Shown here one piece after another: positions 23,202 to 37,617 of a DNA stretch of 64,000 nucleotides (position 1 is the stretch's first letter; each line of letters starts with the position of its first letter). The DNA is from Spirodela intermedia (taxonomy: Eukaryota > Streptophyta > Magnoliopsida > Alismatales > Araceae): NCBI GenBank assembly GCA_902729315.2, contig LR746275.1:1582501-1646500 (forward strand), read 5' to 3'. The translations under genes were made by a program, and so were the position numbers. Under the pieces are notes generated by a model. That model was not told the DNA's origin. It was given only the letters and a program-made list of their open reading frames with translations, and did no database searches.

Positions 23202-26200
23202 TCACTGGGATCCTGAGCTGTGCGGCCGTGGAGGTGGGGGAGGTGGGATCCCGATATTCCCTGCAAGGCCCAATCCAGGGGCATGGGCTACATGGGAATC
23301 CACCGACACCGACTGAGTCAACCAACAAAAAGATGACAATCCAAGAGTCAGCAGGTGTACATGTCTCTGAAGGGGGTTGACCGTGTCGGAAAGTCAATTC
23401 TTCATACCTGGTAAGCGTTAATTCCAGCCATCTGCCCCCCCTGCGGCCTGCTCAACATGCCCCCCAGCTGAAAGCTAGTGAATCCCGCCATTGCAGGAGG
23501 GACGCTTCCCGATGGGTTTAAGCCGATCATATGTGCCTGAGAGAAGGAATCATGAGAGGAGAGCTGATGGATGGCCTACCATTAATGGAGCCAGAGAAGA
23601 AAGAAAAACCCACACTTACCATAGAATTTGGCAGCGACATTGAGGTCGGCAAGGGCCCAGGAACAGAAGAAGTGGCTCGTGGGAGATGGGGATGGGGGAG
23701 AAGGGGCAGATGGGAGGAGGGGGGCTGGAGCTGCGACAGATTTGGAGGGGGGAGAGGGAGAGAGAGCATCTGCTGGGGAGTTTGCTGGAAGGGTTGCTGC
23801 TGGGTGGAGGATAACAGGGAGGGGTGAGGGCCAGGTGGGAGAGGAGGTGCAGCACCGATGGCCAGAGTGGAGTGGGGGTGCCTCTGGTCTCCTCCCTGAT
23901 CAGATCCATCGTGCGAAGGCATGGACAGAGGCATGGCCACTCCCACACCAGGAATGGTTCCCTCATTTCGGGCAGCGCCAAACGGGCCAGGTGTTGTTGG
24001 ATGTTCGGGGATGGGGTAGCCACCGACTGTACGACCAGTGAGAATTGAGCTGCTATCTCCATAACCTGGGTAAAAAGACGTCAGAATCCATTATAAAGTA
24101 ATGATCAGACTCAATGGTGGCAGGATAAACAAAGATAAAATGATTGGATTAAGATTGAAGGAATCATTTGTTTCTAAACGGGTTACCTTGGGGATAGCTG
24201 ACACCCTGCTTGTCTCTACAGGGATCTCCCGGCCTGTTTCTGCACCAGAATTTTGTTGTTTGATCGTGGCTACCACTGCAGGAAGTAGAAGATCGGTTTG
24301 CCATGATTAATGATGAGCACATTACTGATTGGGTAAGAGGGAAAAAGGAAAAGATGAAATTAATATATCAAACAAACTTGTTGGTTGCAAGTTTCAACAC
24401 AGAGGAGATTTGCATGCGATTTAAGAAAAGCTAGCAGATGATTTGCCATAACTAGCTATAGACTGATCAGCTCCAAAGTATTTCCCCGAACAGAATAACT
24501 ACTTAAGTAGCTATCATCAGACAGCATTCATGCCATGATTCTCATGAAAAGTTTTATTTTTTAGCAGAAGGTTTCTAGTGCGGGGGGAATTTATGAAAGC
24601 TCCGGTTCCAAGATGCAGGCCTTGATCAAATTCTTTCGAAGCTTTGAGAAAACCATTATCAACGTGATCACAGAGATGAGATGAAAAAATAAAAAGCACT
24701 AATGGGAAAATATATAACTTTGGATTGCAAGCAGAGATGTGTTCCTTCCCCAACGGAGACAGAAACAAGATGAACGTGATATTTTACCAAAAACAGCACA
24801 TAAAATGATGGCTGAACAAGATCACCTGCAAAGAATGTAGCCAATTGGATGCCAAGCCAGATCCCAAACACTCCCTTCATGCGCATTGGGAGATTCAACC
24901 TGAGGAACTTCATGCCTGAAACCAGATTGTTATATCCCAATAATGGGCTTCAAAGTTGGGAAGGAAACCAAACTTTCAAATAATGAGAGAATTGTAAAAC
25001 ACCAGGTTAAATCACAATGTAAATAAGACGTTAATTTCATTCATTGTCTAGCATTCAACATCATTTGATCTCGAGGTCAAGTAGCCTGAAGAGATAAAGA
25101 AAATCAGACACTAGTTGACTTGCATAGCACAGATGTTGTATGAAAAATGGACCATTTGAAGTGGTTGGATTGAAAAACTATACCAACAATTATAAAATGT
25201 ATTACTGATAGAAGGGAAGACGGTGAGGGGGAGAGAACCAGGGAAAATATGGCAACCCCCTATTGATTTATAACTAAGGTAAACCCTAGAAAGACATCTG
25301 CAAAAATACCCCCGTTGCAAGGAGCACTAGGCATAAAGCATAACTGGCAATTAAAGAAAGAATTAAAGACATAAATGTCCTCATGTTCTGTACAGATTTG
25401 AATGCCTATCATTGTTTGGCGAAGAATATAAATAATGAAGATTCAAGAAATATTTCTTCAATGAGAAATGGTGCTTTGCGCAAGGAAAAGTAGGTTACCC
25501 AACAATCCAATGAAAGATGGATCCATCAAAACTTCCACTGACAAAATATTCTTCATGAAATGGATGCCAAGCCAAAGCTAGAAAGACAAAAAAACGGGAT
25601 CAATGAAGATAATAGTAAATACCAACAACATAAAACAGCTTGAATAAACCATATGCTCGTACAATTTTTATGATGTTATTCGAATTTCAGATGCACTATT
25701 AAATCCAATTTTTTAAAGGATTGAGTCCTGTTAAGCCTAGGAGGCATCAAAAGGTTATCTTAGATGAACGAAAAGTAACGAAGCATGAAGAGACACCCTT
25801 AACGACAAAGAAGGAAAGGGGCGCTGAAGGAAATGGAGCAATACATTGAGGAAGTTACGATACTGATAAAACTTGGAGAAGGAAAGAGCATGAGTCTAGG
25901 ACGTAGATACCAGAGGAACAAAAGGCATGTGTTAGAGGATCGGGAGCAAGAGAATGAGGAAGTCAAGAGATTGCCAGAACTTGTAGAAAGAAAAAGAATG
26001 ACGGAGTCTAGAGATTGTTACAACTTGTAGAAAGAAAAAGAATGAGGGAGCTTATAGGGTAGAGATTAGAAGAACGAATAGGGAGGAAGGATGATGATGT
26101 CTTTAATGTCCTAGCAGATAGTTTTACAAAATCCAAGCAAGAAGTATCAAAGAGGAAAATAAAATGATCCTATGGAATGAGTCCTTGACGAGAGCTTTAT

Positions 26201-29200
26201 CCTCTCTTTTATGTTTTCGATGTTGAGGAGCTTATTCAATGTGACCGAAAATAAAATGTTTTGAGTTGAATTCGAGGGTTCCAAACTGACCAGCACAGAC
26301 TTCAGGTTTCCCACCTTCAGAATGGTGAGGACACCACTCCATATTCAGACGAGGAACAACTGTGTTCTAAGGCTCCTACGATAAGAACTACGAGATGCAA
26401 CTAAAAAAACTAGGGTAAAGTGGGCTGGAATATCAATAGTGGAAAGGTCATGACGGCTATATATTCAACAAGTAATTGCAAATTTTGGAAAACATAGCCA
26501 GATGAATTATGGTGGGGAGATCATTAACCAGAATTACAAATGAACCTGATGAGTGTAGAACCTTCAGCCCACTATGGCCAGGTATTCAAGAAAGGGAGAA
26601 ATATTTTTTAGGGTAGCGACATGCTAGAGGGATTTAGGGTGTTATGTTTCAAAAACAGTCAGAGAACATTATTTTGGAACGACCAGTGCCATGTGAAGCC
26701 ATTCTATCAAGATGATTTCATATTCTTTCAAAGCACGAGAAGATATTCCAACAGGTTAATGTTTGTGCACAAGATTTAGAAGGAATATCCAAGACGAAGG
26801 TATCAATCAGTTTGTTGGTCGCTTTCCCATACTCATTAGAGAACCGTTGAAACAATCAAAAGGTGGATTCTTGAATGTGGAAAACAGGAAACAGAGACAA
26901 GTTTACAATTTAGTCAGCCTATCTTATTATCAACGATGGTGAAATAGGGGAGAAACAAAAGCCCATATGAAAGCTCTATCAGTTTCAAAAGCAGTTGATT
27001 CTAGTTTATTTAATGGCGAATTGCAGATCAGTAAATACCCAAAACACAATAAATGAGGACAGTTAGTTTCGTTGTGTTTATTCATAATGATATCCTGATA
27101 TGACAGTGCCTCAAAACAATGGCTAGGACCAAAAGGTGGATAGGATGATACAGAAGAGAGCGCAATGAATAATACTTCTCTTTTCACTGTTCAGGATACC
27201 TATATTACCTCACCAGTAAATGATTGAAACACACTGAGAGAAAGTAACAAGAGAAGAATAATGTCACCAGTTTTTAGACAGAAGACTAGGCAAGACAGAT
27301 TGTTAACTACTTTTTGGAACTTTTCTGTAATCTTTCATTTACATCTTTTCAACCAAAACGTCACAGACTAATGAACATCCAATAGTAATTCTCTGAATTT
27401 AAAGGGGGTGATGAATCCCAGCATTGCATCCGTGAAAAGAATATCAAGCCAAATATAGCCAACTACAACCTTCATTCAGCATCAATAGTAAACCGTCCCA
27501 CAAACACATTAAGGCAGCATCATCGAAAATCAGAGAAAACATTTCTCTATTGTTCAGCCAAATCTGGTAGACCTTACACAAGTAGGAGGCACTTCAACAA
27601 TACCAAAGGTTTCTTCCAGCCTCAGAAATTTCTCCCTGTTCCAGACAATGACAACCTTGCTCTAGGAGAAGCGTAGCATCTTAAGATGCAGGTGAGTAGC
27701 TAATATATTGGTCCTCACTATAAAACAGCTTTGATCAGGCCTACCTTTCTAGACCTTGAATACAATTTCACTGACCATAAATACTAATGCTTTAACACTT
27801 GGCATGCAATCTATTTGAATCATTAACTTTTCAAGCAAAAATCTAACTTATTTCCCATAGATATCATCCGCCATAAAAGTAGAACTATAAGAATCAATAT
27901 TTACACAGCTACATAAACCAATTTTCAATTGTTTTTCATATTATATGCCAAATAATATATAAACCATTAAATTACACTGGATTTGACAGAATATTCATCC
28001 AATCATCAGATATATTATTTAACTGCATAAAGTCTTCAACAGGCGCCATACCAACAGAAAATTCGACCTTTCCACCTTACGTCACCCCGAATTTCTCAGT
28101 TCATACAAGGTTGCCATTCACTTTCTACTCAGCCTTCTAACATGCGTGAAATTAAATAACTGAGAAACAGATAAATTTAGTAATAAAGATCACTAACCCG
28201 TTACATCCTTACGATGACCACGGAAGGACTCCAGTTCTTTCATGGCTCTAATATCATAAAGCTGAAATTCATCAGAGAGAGTATTCAACAAAAAGGTGAA
28301 ATTACAGAAGTTGAAAAGAAACCGGAAAAGTGATAACAAGAATTCACGTTAAGCAATAGTAAAACATCTATTGTTGTGCATAGATGCCATCGCTTGATGC
28401 TGGCATTGTGAACATCACAATACTTACTACATGAAAACAATGCACTTAACCAGTACATTGTATATAATTTAGTTTCTCTACAGCAAAACGAAATCTAACT
28501 TTGTGAAAGATAACATTTACTGGTATTAGCCTCACATCATCAGAAAATATAGCACTGATTTTGTGTATTCAACAAGAAACTTTTCGGTTCACCTGTTCGG
28601 AAACTGGTGCCAATGGTGCCATAAAGAAATTGATTGACCAGTGAATCAAAACCTTATTGATACAAAAACAGGCACACTTGACCATGTTAACAGGAGTTAG
28701 ATTCCTGAATTAAATTACCAATTGGTTCTGGCTTCTGAATTAAGTGAAAATTGTGGAGACGGCTGTTTCGGTTAGCCATATAACCATTTCTGCTCGCGGG
28801 TTGGTGATGGATAACTCAAGGACTTGGTGTAAAATACATACCAAGGGAACAGTGCATTATGTCTTGTGATTGTGATTCACTATTTTCCTTCCCATGCTCT
28901 TCCCAACAGTTCATCCCCTAACTCTTCCCCCTTTCCTTCCTGAACTCCTGTTAACCCTCCTCTGTATCAATTTAACTCTGATACCGACTAAGTCATTGCT
29001 CCAGGATCTTCCTAATCATGACCATTGATCTCATACATCATCTGACTGATTATAGTCGTATTTTCTTCAGTTATCCTAACCTATTTTATATGAAGATTAT
29101 TGACATGTCGAATAGGTATTTAATTACCAGAAAATATTTTGACCAGTTGCATAAATTGAAAGATGTACAGGGAGCAACAAAAACAGAGAACTAAATCAGC

Positions 29201-32200
29201 AATACAGGAATAGATCAAGTTCAACAAAAACAACAACGTTTCTGTTGAAGGGACTCTGTACTGTTAGGATATGCTGTCGTTTTGGAGGACCGTATAAGAA
29301 GCTTTGGTGTATGATCCACTGGTTTCATACCATTCAAACAGTTACTAAAGGATAATTTCGAATTGATTCTCATAAATATTTCTGTCATTTTTATGCATTG
29401 ATGTTGATTTCAAGGTGCTCTCATTACAAAGAAACATAAAAATTCTCGAAACAGTAACGAGAATTTTTTCTTAACAGTGAAGCCTCTGCCATAATCATCT
29501 CCGTGATACTATCTCCATAAGATGTTCGTACATTCGCATAATAATCTGAAAACAGAAACATTCAAACACTCGTTCATGGCATAAAGCCCTTAAATTGTTC
29601 TTCAATATCTGCCTCCTTTTACAGACGCTTTACCATCAGACAATGAAACAAGTTTCCAGCGGTAATCAGAGAAAAATAACAGATCCATATCAAGTGGAAT
29701 CAAATGTCCAGAGTCAGTGTAAAAGAAACCAGAGTGGGAAGCTAAATTGCGAAACGAAAGCTAAACAAATAGTTCTCCTCAAATCGAACAGTACTCAATC
29801 ACTTTAGGCTTCTTGCTCAGCTGACCAGTTTTCTTGGGACATTAAACTTTAGGGCCCTGGTCCATAATCACCCCGCTACCAATGAAAATAGGAAAACTAT
29901 TAAGGTAATACTTCTAAATGCGAAGAAAATATCTTGATAAGGCCAAGATTAGACAAGAGAAAATTCGAAGAAATAAACGACAATGGACATTCGATCCTGT
30001 GGTATCATGCAAATGATGGACTTGTCTACCAATGCACACTGCTGGACAAGTTACTATCTCAAACTACATCTCCACATAATATAGTTTTACAGCAACATGT
30101 TTTGCAGAACGATATAGTACCTACCTTTACGATCTGATCCTTGCCAGCAGTGAGCACCCAATTACCATTCTGATTCCATTTCACACAAAGCACGGTGTTC
30201 TTGTGACCATGGCTGAAAAAACACGAAATTTAGAAGACCTGATATCTGAAGACTATGATATTGAATAATAATAAAAAAATTGCTAACAATGAATGCAGCT
30301 CCCTTCCCGTCTTTGCATCCCACAGTTTCACTAGATTGTCTTTTCCACCTACAAAACGGAAGAGTGTAAACTAAAGGGAAAGGTTGAAGAACGTCAAAAC
30401 AGTCATACTGCATGCGGCCATAAAGAGCACCTGAAACCAAGAGTGACTTTGTAGGATGCCAATCCACACTCTTAACATCCCAACCATGGCCTGTCTGACT
30501 CAAAGAGACAATAGAATAATTTAAAATTACAATATGCGTATTGTACATTGCTTCAAATGATCATCTATGGCACATGAAAAGAGAATCATCATATTCTCAT
30601 GGAACAGTTTGATGCAACTAAACAAGAGTTGTTTAATTTTTTGTCAAGGAACAAGACAGGCATAAATTTTCCTTTGGCAATGACTCGGATAAAAAGATGT
30701 TGAGTAAAACTAAAAAGAATATTTTGTTTCCAGATCTTACGAAGGGCAACTAACAGAAGATAAAGCACTGATATCTGAGGTGTGAATAAACTTTAATTCT
30801 GTGACCAAACAGAGCGAAAGTTGTCCACTAAAAGTTCCCATAGTTCTGGAACTTATAAAAAGCGGCAATAATTACCTGTCAATGATCTCTCTTCCTGACA
30901 TCTTGCAAAATCCCATACCTTCACTGTAGTATCATCAGAGCATGAACAGAATTTCAAATCTGTCCTACAGAAACTGCAAAAGAGAATTTCAGAGACTTGC
31001 CTATGGTACATTAGTACCCAGTATGAACAATCCGAATTCTTAAGATTAATTAATCTGGTAGCTCGACGCTAAACAGATAAGTGGATTCATACCTTAGGTC
31101 ACGAACTGACTCTTTATGAGCAGACTTATTGGCCTTGACATTATTCATGTTACTTTGCCAATACCTAGCCATTAAAAAAGAATAAATTAAATGTTTAGGT
31201 AACAGAATTCACCAAAAAGCAAATTCCAACCCTAGAATCAAGCAATCGTACTTGATTGAACCTCCATCATCACCACTGACCATCCAGTTTTCATTATAAC
31301 TCCAAACCATGGACCTGATGGCTTGATCATGTGCCTGGAGCATTAAAATTATCGATTGGATCATCATTTTTAACTAACTAACAAGTTAAGAAAAAAAGTG
31401 AAATTAATCATTACCATATCATACCTGAAGAATCATCTCAAAATTAAAAGATTGGCCATTCCAAAGAGTAAATTCCCCACTCTGTGACCCGGTGATAAGA
31501 CGTCTTCCTGTTGGGGTCCACTTTAGGAGAAAACATAGTCAAGAAAAAAAATGCGGAATTATTAAGCTAATGCACCAGAAAATATTAAAATATTTGTTAG
31601 TCTATGAAACTACATATCAGGATATGTGACATGAAGCATCAAGTGTTAAATGAACAAAGCTAATGCTCTGAGAAATAACATGAGGTCTGATACACCTTAC
31701 TAACTATCACTCAGAATAAGTTATTGCTTTCCTTAAATAGAGGGTTGTAGATCAATGCAAAAGGATGTCTGGATAGAATAATTAAGTCTCCAGGTGTAGA
31801 AAAATGCATTGGGATGATTTTATACTATAAATAAATGCATCTTGCTGATGCAGGCAAAAACAGATTGAAAACACTGAGGCTAGAGATTTCCCTAAATTGA
31901 ACATCAAAAAGAAATTATTTGTATAATAGAAGATTTCACAGAGGCTACAGCTGGTTCTTAGAAATTGGTAGAAACTATTTTCTACCAGATTACTGAAAGG
32001 ATGTCAACAGATGTGAGTTTGTACCAGCCGCACAAACTGCAACAAAACAACCAGTAGCTGGCGAAGGACTACACACGTAGAAAAAGTAAGTGACATGGAG
32101 GAGCTGAGCCCCTCGGATTTCAAGGAACAAATATTTTAGCCAAAAATTTCTCACAAAGTAAAAAATAGTTAAAATATATGCGTTCATAGAATTCCTTGCT

Positions 32201-35200
32201 TTCACGATAACGTCCCCATTCTGCATGTAAAACTTTTGAAATATTTTTCATCCCTCTCTCAATAATCCCTCTTAGGCTGATCAAAAAGCTGACAGTAATT
32301 TTTCTCTATTGATTTTCGACACTTATTCTGAATCAGTTAGCCACAAATTCGACATGAATACACTGCATAAGTAATACTTTTCATCCCTCTCCCAATAGTC
32401 CCTATTAGGCTGATCAGACAAAGCTGACAGTAATTTTTCTCTATTGATTTTCAACACATTCTGAATCAGTTAGCCACAATTACATTGCATAAGAAAGGTG
32501 GTATCTACTGAAATTTTATAAACGATATATTGAGTGAAAAAAGTCTTATCTACGAATAGTGCAATGAAAAGAGCACTGAAGTTATAACGGAGAAAAAAAG
32601 GTCAACCTTCGGCCAGCATGTTATGAAGTTATGACAGCTGAATTCCTTCAAATAATTTTCTGGAAATAGATAACTCTACAATCCTCAATCGACCAACATC
32701 TTCTGGAAATAGTATCTATGGCTGATTTAGAACATTCGTTTGGTTTACTTTAGTCTCTCTTACAAACATTGATTCTCCCTATGACACTCAATTTCTTAAT
32801 CTTCCTCTCTGAAGCTTCGTTTCAAGGACCCAACATTCTACGCAAATCCTAACTTCTTAACACAATAAAACTTATAAATAGCAGAATGGCACAGTTAGCT
32901 TTACATTCGGAAGTTATCATGCTTATTCTGTGGTATAAATGGTTTATTCAAGAAAAAAAGTTCAAAGTAGTACACAGGAAAATAAATATTAGTGTTCCAT
33001 ACCAAGACTCTATTGATTGTACACCGATTTTTGTTAGTAGATGCATGAACGAATTTTGTGGCGAAGCTCGTTGAAGGGTTATCAGCATAAGCACATGTTG
33101 GTAGCATCTGCAAAAATACAACGAAAGAAAAAGCAAGTCACCAATGGAAAAGATTGGTTCCCGTCAAAATTCCGCAGGTTAAGACTTGGATTACCATTTC
33201 TTATCAACAGCACAAAAAGGTATCAACTTAAGACAACCTTACTATGGTTTCAAGGAAACAAAGTAAATCCATGATAAGGGGGGGGGGGGGAAGGGGATAA
33301 GGATTCACACCAAAACAACAAAGTAAAGCCATGATAGGCTTTCTAAGGTGATAAATAAACATTAGTGTTAAATCATAACCATTGTAACATTCTACCACAT
33401 TTTTTAGCAGAAATATCTACAAGCTCACGACTCAAATCAAGTTTTGCAGGATAGGAACATATTCTAACATCTACAGAAGCAGCTGGAGTAGGTTGAAGCA
33501 CAGTTCGATCTCTTGCATCCTTTTGCCACATTCGAACCTACACAATACAGGCACAAGAGAATGATATTTGCTTTTGATAAAACCTCAAAGTTGTTGAAAC
33601 AAAAAATAGTAAAATATAAATTCAGCCAATAGGAAAAATCCAAGTACATAAATAAAAGATCTTACCTCCAAGTCTTCCCTGATTTTCTCATTTTACAGCA
33701 AAAATAAAAGATTGTTCTCTAGCAAACGAGCTCAACTCCCAAAGGTCAGACTATTCTTCTCAATCCATACTTACTCGAACACTAGTACGCATTATAACCC
33801 ACCATACTTGCAGGCTATGTGCAGAAAGACCTGCCAAAAAATCCCTTTACTAGGGATATAGAACTCTAGACTTAACAGCCTCCTCCTTGAGTTTTAACAT
33901 GGGTCAAAATATTCTCCATTGATTCTTAACATTTTAATTGATATCAAAATGAAAACCATATACATCATTTTTGGCCATTATAGAAATAGCTGCGCCGAGT
34001 ATAATTCTGTGTCATATATCGTTAAAATATGATAAACGAATTATACATTTTCCTGATTTTTCGTGGAAGGCACAAATCCTTAAGTGCATAAGACAGAAGA
34101 TTCATTTCCAGGAAATTTCCCAATGATTGTATACAGAAGTCGGCAGTATTGTGTCAAAATTTCGAATGCAAAACCATTACAGATCTCCAATTTCTAATAC
34201 AAGTGTAACAAAAGGAAAATAGAATAGTCTTCGAGGCGCCATCAAATCTAAGATTGTTAGGCTTGCCAGTTTAAAAGATTGTTGGGTTTGCCGGTTTAGT
34301 GCTTGCCATCTATGTTTTTGCCAGAGTCATCATGTTCTCATTTGAAAATTTTCTCATTCATAGTAGCATAATTACCAATAAGAGATCTATGCTGGTTATC
34401 TTCCAACATGTAACATCGAATCCTAAGTAGTGCTGAAGTAGTTGACTGTGCCTTGCTCAAGACAATCAATAATATATCAAAACTTATGCACTAACAAAAA
34501 ATCAAGTTAATTAATTTGTCATAAAGATATTACAGTCAGTGCACAAGAAATAAAGTTCTCCAAATAAAATCATAGAATTTTCTACCAAAAGGAGGCTAAA
34601 TTAATGACAAGAGCAAGCAAATGAATGCATAGTTTACCTGTAGATACCGAACAACTGTGCTTGTATAATCAACAGCACGCCGTTGGACGAGCTTTCTCAT
34701 TCTTTTGGCAGCATAACTATCACCGTGAGCTACAAATCAAACCAGAGGGGCAATTGGAGTTCATCAATGTGGAATTCAAAAGTAAAATGAGACATCCAAG
34801 TAGCAAAACAGTTCTCATTAGAGCATGTGAAGCGACCAACCATGTATAGGTATCAATCACATGATAAAGGGCAGAATTCTGAGCTATAGGAACGCCATTG
34901 GTCCTGTGAACTTGGGATTCATCATATGGGAAACCCAAGTTCTAACATAAGCCAATCTACAGACTAAATGACCTTGTCACAATCAAACGAGTTTCAATAT
35001 AATGGTTAAGTGAACATTTATTTACGTTAAAATGGTATAAAATTGGTTTTTTAAAGTCCTTAAGTGAGTTTACAAGGCATTGCCTTCATTTGTTGAAACT
35101 ACATGGTATTTCCTTCAAGACCTCAAAAGGTACGAAAATTGGATATTGGGGAAAAACTCAGAATAGTAAACTTTGACAGATGATTTGGATGGTTGAATGA

Positions 35201-35982
35201 ATAGAGAAAAGGTGTCATTCGGATATGTTCAACGCAAAGGTTATCAGAAATCAAGCTGATTTATTTCTGTCTCATCAGTGTAATTTATTTGGGGAACACC
35301 ATTTCCTTCGAGACAAATCAAATCTAGCCGCATAGTCTACCTTATTACGTGTATCCCAGTAATATTTACAGCTTCACACTTTACTGATTGTTGATATGAA
35401 TATGGCGCATGATTTCTTCCATGCTTACGAGTTCGTTACCCTCATACAACCGCTTTAACTCGGCTAATCTTCATTGTATACTTTAACTTGGGATTAAAAA
35501 CTCTGGAAACTCGCTGAAGGTCCAACCTCCAACGATTCAACCCCGTCCTTCGTTAAACTTCGATCATCAGTACCGTTAAGAACTACTTACCGTCTGCAGC
35601 CGTCAACATCTTCCCAGACATAATGAAAAAAAATGAAGATCCTAATTGCTACGTGGATACGCCATTTTACATCAAATAAGCATGGAAAAAGAAGTTAATT
35701 AGTGAAACATTGGCGTCGAGGCACACCGCACAAGACGAGCAGACACTTGCAAACTCGTCATAAAAGCCTAACATACTTCAGAAAAATTCCATAACAACAC
35801 CAATTCAACCGCTCCCTCTACATGTACGTCTTGTCTCCCCAGTTACCTTCATAAGCAGCGCCGCCCCTCGGGTTAGGGTAATCCGGGGGGAAGTTGGCCG
35901 AGGAGGCTGACGATTGCCTCATCGACGGCGGCCCCCGGTGGTAATCACCACCTTGATGCTGCGGCGGCTCGCTGTACATCAT
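23202..35982 (-). CDS. FY: Flowering time control protein FY (WDR33/Pfs2 orthologue), 18 exons
   Basis: WD40 subunit of the nuclear cleavage/polyadenylation factor; in Arabidopsis FY binds FCA and promotes flowering through 3'-end choice on FLC antisense RNA. Exons 5' to 3': 35982-35847, 34729-34638, 33537-33469, 33107-33003, 31520-31425, 31334-31252, 31164-31093, 30973-30876, 30490-30431, 30348-30288, 30212-30125, 28261-28198, 25577-25499, 24915-24826, 24275-24187, 24065-23620, 23536-23408, 23312-23202. All borders are GT-AG, phases agree, and the sum is 1968 nt (655 residues; Arabidopsis 647). Landmarks: [13 protein letters not shown] (exon 2), [15 protein letters not shown] (exon 4), seven WD repeats at ~120-425 including [33 protein letters not shown] (exon 15), then a Pro/Gln-rich tail with PPLPP at 501-505, the type of site bound by the FCA WW domain. 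The last two exons are less certain. Intron 12 is 2.6 kb and holds a 44-bp direct repeat near 25980-26050. Confidence 0.93.
32245..32490. repeat. 133-bp tandem duplication inside FY intron 4
   Basis: Two direct copies starting ttttcatccctct at 32245 and 32378 (offset 133), sharing gctgacagtaatttttctct and ctgaatcagttagccaca. A few substitutions and small indels separate them. Wholly intronic (31521-33002). Confidence 0.85.
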
Positions 35983-36257
35983 CCTCCTCTCCTGATCACA
36001 GAGCCCTCGGCAGCGGAGGACGCCGCCCAGAGACGGAGAGGGAAGCCCAGTGTTCTCAGAGACCGCTGAGGCTGCGCAACAACACTGGAAGTGGGAAAGG
36101 AAGAACCCCCTCTCTCCCCGACCCGAAACGCCAATCGGTTACCACGGACCCGGTAATCGGATCCGATTAACAAACCCACACGGCGCACTACTATTTATAT
36201 TAAATATATATATCGTATTGTTTCATTTGAGCTATGAATTGAATATCAGAAAGTTGG

Positions 36258-37200
36258 GTTGGTTCACCCCCATGGTCTAGGTTACCACATAAATTTTTAT
36301 TAAATTTAATTTATCTAGGAAAAAAAAGAGTTTTGGAGCCTTTAGGCCGAGTGTTATTGGGTCCATAATAAAAATGAATATATAATTACACACGTGTATA
36401 TTGATTTCATATCTTGTATATGTATATTGACTTGTCAACGTTAGTTGAAAATTAGTAGCTCTATCTATTTACCCTGGATGGTTTAAGTAATAATTTTTTA
36501 TATCTTGAATAATGTAATTTTTTCAATGATCGTATAATATTTAATAAAAAATAAAATAATATGTATATATATGTTATTATTGCAATTTTATTGAATAGTG
36601 GTAACACATGATTGGTTACCCCCCATGGTTTAGGTTACCACCTTTTTTTTTTTACATTAATGTAGCCTATTTAGGATTAAAAGAAGCCTTTTGAGCTTTT
36701 TAGGCCGAGTGTTATTGGGTTCATAATAAAAAATTAACGTCTAATATATATTCCATCACTTTTAAATGTATATTAAATTTCACATGGGAATTGAAAACTG
36801 GCACCTCTATCTATTTACCTTGAATAATGTTTAATTTCTTCAATAATCATATCACATGAAAGGAGATCAAGCACATTATCCAAGCTATTACATAGTCAAA
36901 TAATTTATTTACATACTATTTGATCCAATTATAGTTGTGAATCGAACACTGGCAACCAAAAAAATTCTCTATCTATGCAGTTTATTTAGGAATGAAAATA
37001 AAGATTTTGTGAACCTTTTTGCCTGAGTATTATTGACTCTATCACACAAATTAACATATAGTTATATAATAATATATATATATATATATTGATTTCATCT
37101 CGTAATATATGCATTTTTTTACCTTAATGGTTCCTGTAGCAATTTTTTTTTATTAACATGAATAATATAATTTCTTCAACAATTAAATAATATTCAGGGA
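36258..37200. repeat. ~350-bp diverged tandem repeats upstream of FY
   Basis: Copy A begins near 36258 (gttggttcac...ccatggt.taggttacca) and copy B near 36611, offset about 353. Both carry ttaggccgagtgttattgg, a 'ctctatctatttacc' stretch and a 'gaataatgt.atttcttcaat' stretch. A third, poorer copy (about 36960-37195) has tgcctgagtattattg and the same tail; ttattagccgagcattggtg at ~37210 may start a fourth. No ORF of note. They lie 275 bases and more upstream of the FY start and could hold its distal promoter. Confidence 0.7.
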
Positions 37201-37617
37201 GCTTGGGGTTATTAGCCGAGCATTGGTGGGGCTATAAGAAGATCTGGCATCTGGGCATTTAAGCTTATACCCACAAAAGCCAAGGATCTCAAAAATATCT
37301 GGGCAACATTCCGGTAACTCCATAAAAATGATATGATAAACAAACCTCTTTAAGATACTTTTAAATGGGGAAGTAGGAACAGAACCAATCAGACAACATA
37401 TATACAGGGATTTACCACACCAGGCTCACCCGTATCTGATTTCTTATGTAGCCATGTACAAGTATTGATCTGATGAATGGGAAGCAAGGAGGAAAATGGC
37501 GTGTGGATCACCGACTGTGGCTTCTTTATATGAGTAGAAAATCAAACCAAGGATGGGTGTCCTATGTTTATCAGGTGGGTGGGGGGCAGACAGAAGGAGA
37601 AGATATGAATGGCAATA
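37201..37617. other. Intergenic between FY repeats and the small minus-strand gene
   Basis: Nothing recognised apart from what may be the start of a further repeat copy near 37210. This would include the 3' UTR of the candidate gene that follows. Confidence 0.4.

Noticed and set aside
24091-33649. Many 60-130-codon frames inside the FY gene on both strands
   Set aside because: They are intron readings or single FY exons read on into introns.
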